A stretch of 64,000 nt of DNA from contig NZ_JAPJDA010000017.1 in assembly GCF_026241755.1 (NCBI RefSeq), positions 39,850 to 103,849 of the forward strand. The letters run 5' to 3'. The stretch is from Salinimicrobium profundisediminis. Its GTDB lineage: Bacteria > Bacteroidota > Bacteroidia > Flavobacteriales > Flavobacteriaceae. The position numbers and the translations under genes are program-made. How positions within the stretch are numbered: position 1 is the stretch's first letter; every line of letters begins with the position of its first letter. The notes beneath the pieces are model-generated. The model saw nothing but the letters and a program-made list of their open reading frames with translations. It ran no database searches and was not told the DNA's origin. Of the stretch, positions 61,898 through 64,000 are shown in pieces.

Positions 61898-63642
61898 ATA
61901 TTAAGCAACTAGTGGTTAAGGACTATCTGGAATCTTTAACAGAGAAAGACGAGCTAAATCGTATTTTCCCTCTTTTATTGGAAAGTATGGGATTTGAGAT
62001 TTTGTCTAAACCGACCGAATATTTGGGTTTGCAAGAATATGGCAAAGACATTGTGGCTGTTGGGATTGACGAAGATAAAGTTAAAAAGCGATTCTATTTT
62101 GAACTAAAGGGTGGAGCGGACAGAAATATCACTACGAGGAACTTTTACGGTAAAGATGGAATACAGGAATCAATTACCGAAGCAACTTATACGCCATTTG
62201 TATCGGCGTACCCAAAATTCCAAGAACTACCCTTAAAAGTTGTAATTGTGCACAATGGGGTTATTGAAGGCGGCCTGCAAAAAACCTTCGAAAACTTTTT
62301 GGTCAAAATAAGTAAACCTGTAGATAACACGGTTTTTGAACGTTGGGATATTGCACGTTTAACCGCTATGTTCTCTGAAAACCTTTTCGGGGCATACCTA
62401 CTTACTGATTCTTCCACCACAAAACTTTTCAATAGAGTTTTGGTTAATTTGGATACATCCGATGGGGTTTCACGAGACTTTATAAAACTTATCGATTCAT
62501 TATTTGAAAAGATTGAATGGAAAGGCTATAAAACTAAAATTCCAAGAAAATGGCAATTACTTTTTGAATCCTTAAAACTAATTTCATTCATAATTTACAC
62601 GGAGTCTAAAGAATATAACAACCTTGACATTGCAAAACGCTACCTTACTCATTTGGTATTACGATATTGGTACTGGGTTTTGAAGAATAACCTGGAAAAT
62701 AATAAAAAGGTGCTCAAGCACTTTAATCAGGTAATGCTGTTTTTCTATGAAGTATTGCAACAGTATTTTGATAGGACTCTTTCCATAGTACAAACAAAAG
62801 ATGGACTTTACGCAGAAAATGGTGGTATGTCTGAACAGGTGGGTTATACCCAAAGAACTTTCGACTACTTGGCTTATTTGTTGATTCTAATAAATATGGA
62901 GAAAGCTTGTTTCCCAGACTACGACTTACTAGATGCTAGAACTGGAGTTTACAATGTTGTTCAGCACAACTCGGTTTCTAAGCGACCTTTGCTGGATATT
63001 CACTCATTGGTCATCGTCAATACCATAGAACTTTTTATACAGACAGATGATGTTGATGCAGCGAAAGCATATCTTAAAAGTATACTTGCTACAATAAAAT
63101 ATAGAAAGGATAAATCTGGAATGCTACCGGATGCCAACAATAGTATTCAAAATGTTATTAAATATACGGTTACAGGAACTAAACCAGTTTATTATTCGGA
63201 TTCCACCTCGCCTTTGTTGGCAGTTTTATTAGAGTATATTGCTCTTTTTGGTTTGGAGGAAGAATATAACCAATTGAGAATTTTCGTCAAAAAACACGAT
63301 ATCACTTTGGGACTTTTTATTCCTCATCACAGCAAAAATTCAGTGTCTGAAAACCTCATTGAGGATAAAGAAAACGACCTCGAAGAACAGTTATTTTCGA
63401 AACCTCTGCGAGATGGATATCAAGTGGATACAAGACTTACAAAAAATTTAATAGACGAATTGCCTTTTGAAGAGTTTAAGGAAAAGATAAAGAAAAGAAA
63501 AGATGAATTTATCTATGAATATCGTACTGATAAAGCAGGATATGCTTTTCTGAAAGATTTGGCACATTTCTATTTTCATACACCTTATTTTCCTGACAAA
63601 TGGAGAAATGTTACAGATGGTTTGTTAAAATCCCAAGGATAA
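61894..63642 (+). CDS. PD-(D/E)XK restriction-endonuclease-like protein with helical C-terminus
   Basis: A 582-residue protein. Residues 20-110 fit the restriction-endonuclease-like fold: LLESMGFEIL, then QEYGKDIVAVGID (D52) and RFYFELKGG (E70-x-K72), with GIQESITEA after it (Q91); the D...ExK spacing matches Mrr-type enzymes. LTAMFSENLFGAYLL in the next part resembles the WD-x-x-L/helix segment that follows such domains. The remaining 400 residues are helix-rich and unknown. Coupled by ATGA to the preceding gene. Expected to cut nucleic acid when engaged; no methylase or helicase gene accompanies it in the window, so self-protection must come from partner, trigger or specificity. Confidence 0.82.
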   Translation: MNIKQLVVKDYLESLTEKDELNRIFPLLLESMGFEILSKPTEYLGLQEYGKDIVAVGIDEDKVKKRFYFELKGGADRNITTRNFYGKDGIQESITEATYTPFVSAYPKFQELPLKVVIVHNGVIEGGLQKTFENFLVKISKPVDNTVFERWDIARLTAMFSENLFGAYLLTDSSTTKLFNRVLVNLDTSDGVSRDFIKLIDSLFEKIEWKGYKTKIPRKWQLLFESLKLISFIIYTESKEYNNLDIAKRYLTHLVLRYWYWVLKNNLENNKKVLKHFNQVMLFFYEVLQQYFDRTLSIVQTKDGLYAENGGMSEQVGYTQRTFDYLAYLLILINMEKACFPDYDLLDARTGVYNVVQHNSVSKRPLLDIHSLVIVNTIELFIQTDDVDAAKAYLKSILATIKYRKDKSGMLPDANNSIQNVIKYTVTGTKPVYYSDSTSPLLAVLLEYIALFGLEEEYNQLRIFVKKHDITLGLFIPHHSKNSVSENLIEDKENDLEEQLFSKPLRDGYQVDTRLTKNLIDELPFEEFKEKIKKRKDEFIYEYRTDKAGYAFLKDLAHFYFHTPYFPDKWRNVTDGLLKSQG

Positions 63643-63927
63643 ATTTCGGTAGACATATTTGATTTATGGCGTAATTCTAATTGAAGTGAATTAATCGAGT
63701 CATTATCCATTTAGCACATTCCCCTGCATTTCGCGAAAAGCTACATTCCGGGAAAAGCGCTTCATTACAAAGGTCTTGAACCCAACTCCAAAGCTTCCGA
63801 TTTCCATTCCACTTGTCCGCCCTTTCCCGAGAAAAATCGGGAAGCGGTCAAACTCCATTCCCATCTACATCTTTGAAGTCAAGTCCGCTTTAAATCCTAC
63901 AGAAAGATAATTCTGTTTAATACTGGC
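63643..63927. other. Region with a short minus-strand frame, probable mobile-element remnant
   Basis: No gene over 60 codons. On the minus strand a 53-codon frame (starting near 63863) reads MGMEFDRFPIFLGKGRTSG, then MEIGSFGVGFKTFVMKRFSR and ends in VLNG; it has family-like composition but I do not recognise it. The stretch leads into tandem repeats at the window end, consistent with a decayed element. No terminator was found after the nuclease gene. Confidence 0.35.
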
Positions 63928-63974
63928 TATTTCGGAGTGACCGTGCCACCTATTTCGGTTCAAACAGTGCCACT
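63928..63974 (+). repeat. Tandem 23-24 nt repeats resembling an IS21-type terminal region
   Basis: TATTTCGGAGTGACCGTGCC plus ACC (63928-63950) followed directly by TATTTCGGTTCAAACAGTGC plus CACT (63951-63974). Both share TATTTCGG at the start and GTGCCAC at the end. Multiple direct repeats of this form at the ends are typical of IS21-family insertion sequences in Bacteroidota. The transposase genes, if present, lie beyond the window. Confidence 0.5.
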
Positions 63975-64000
63975 TTGAAAGATCATGCAATTATATAAAA

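Noticed and set aside
13000..63642. CRISPR array or rRNA operon
   Set aside because: No regularly spaced direct repeats with unique spacers and no rRNA-like sequences were seen; the repeats found are single or paired palindromes.
60005..63642. Assignment of the nuclease pair to a known two-gene defence system
   Set aside because: No helicase, SIR2, TIR, reverse transcriptase or NTPase motif is present; the features do not match any of the two-gene systems I know, so no name is given.
59810..64000. Second copy of the tRNA-Leu 3' end as attR
   Set aside because: No second CCCGCCTTCGG-type match was seen up to the window end; if it exists it lies further on.

Overview
The window looks like chromosomal DNA of a flavobacterium (Bacteroidota, family Flavobacteriaceae, probably a marine lineage near Gramella or Salegentibacter; the genus is an inference from overall resemblance). 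Supporting signs are the TTTG/TAnnTTTG promoter pattern in front of several genes, type-B succinate dehydrogenase in the order C-A-B, DUF2480, DUF3078, DUF4286 and HTTM proteins, many MKK-type lipoproteins, an OlsF-like acyltransferase fusion and a ligase-associated repair cluster.

Layout. 0-4.7 kb: the 3' part of comF, an Ig-like lipoprotein, an omega-amidase, a YagU-like membrane protein and a methionine aminotransferase. 4.7-8.3 kb: sdhCAB, with a recognisable promoter and terminator. 8.6-12.1 kb: an M24 aminopeptidase, an alpha/beta hydrolase, a small Cys protein and thiL. 12.4-21.1 kb: a long suf operon (A, B, C, D, S, E, T) with two lipoprotein genes inside it and an inactivated four-helix-bundle (23S-IVP) gene wedged between sufA and sufB. 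21.2-27.6 kb: hflX, two secreted-protein genes (one frameshifted) and mfd. 27.8-35.5 kb: a ParE-type toxin-antitoxin pair and the ligase-associated DNA repair cluster (exonuclease, ATP ligase, Lhr-like helicase, PdeM). A broken DUF559 nuclease gene with its palindromic repeats splits that cluster, and a short dispersed repeat lies in frame inside the helicase gene. 35.7-47.7 kb: TerB, fructose bisphosphatase, a GNAT-aspartate kinase pair, an OlsF-like acyltransferase, an NAD(P)-binding protein, YwbE, an MFS transporter, a 2-hydroxyacid dehydrogenase, a cupin, MgtE, RsmA and DUF4286. 47.7-59.1 kb: a TPR protein, SerRS, a thioredoxin-like protein, HTTM protein, RibF, Pth, L25, Prs, and an ECF sigma factor translationally coupled to an anti-sigma-like/beta-barrel protein.

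The right end is the accessory part. A tRNA-Leu locus (59.3-59.8 kb) carries two broken 5' tRNA-Leu halves on either side of a small GIY-YIG nuclease gene, followed by one intact tRNA-Leu(CAA). Directly downstream, in visibly AT-richer DNA, lie two ATGA-coupled genes (60.0-63.6 kb): a 630-residue, mostly helical protein of unknown function and a 582-residue protein with an N-terminal PD-(D/E)XK nuclease fold (D52, E70-x-K72). I match this pair to no named defence system, and it is the best candidate here for an undescribed system. The window ends in tandem 23-24 nt repeats that look like the edge of an insertion sequence.

A recurring theme is small nuclease or IVP genes (GIY-YIG, DUF559, 23S-IVP) bounded by short repeats, two of the three already inactivated. 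Two further dispersed palindrome families, GACCTCACAGG-type and ACCTCTCAAAAATG-type, sit between operons and probably act as terminators or REP-like elements. No rRNA genes, CRISPR arrays or known riboswitches were seen.
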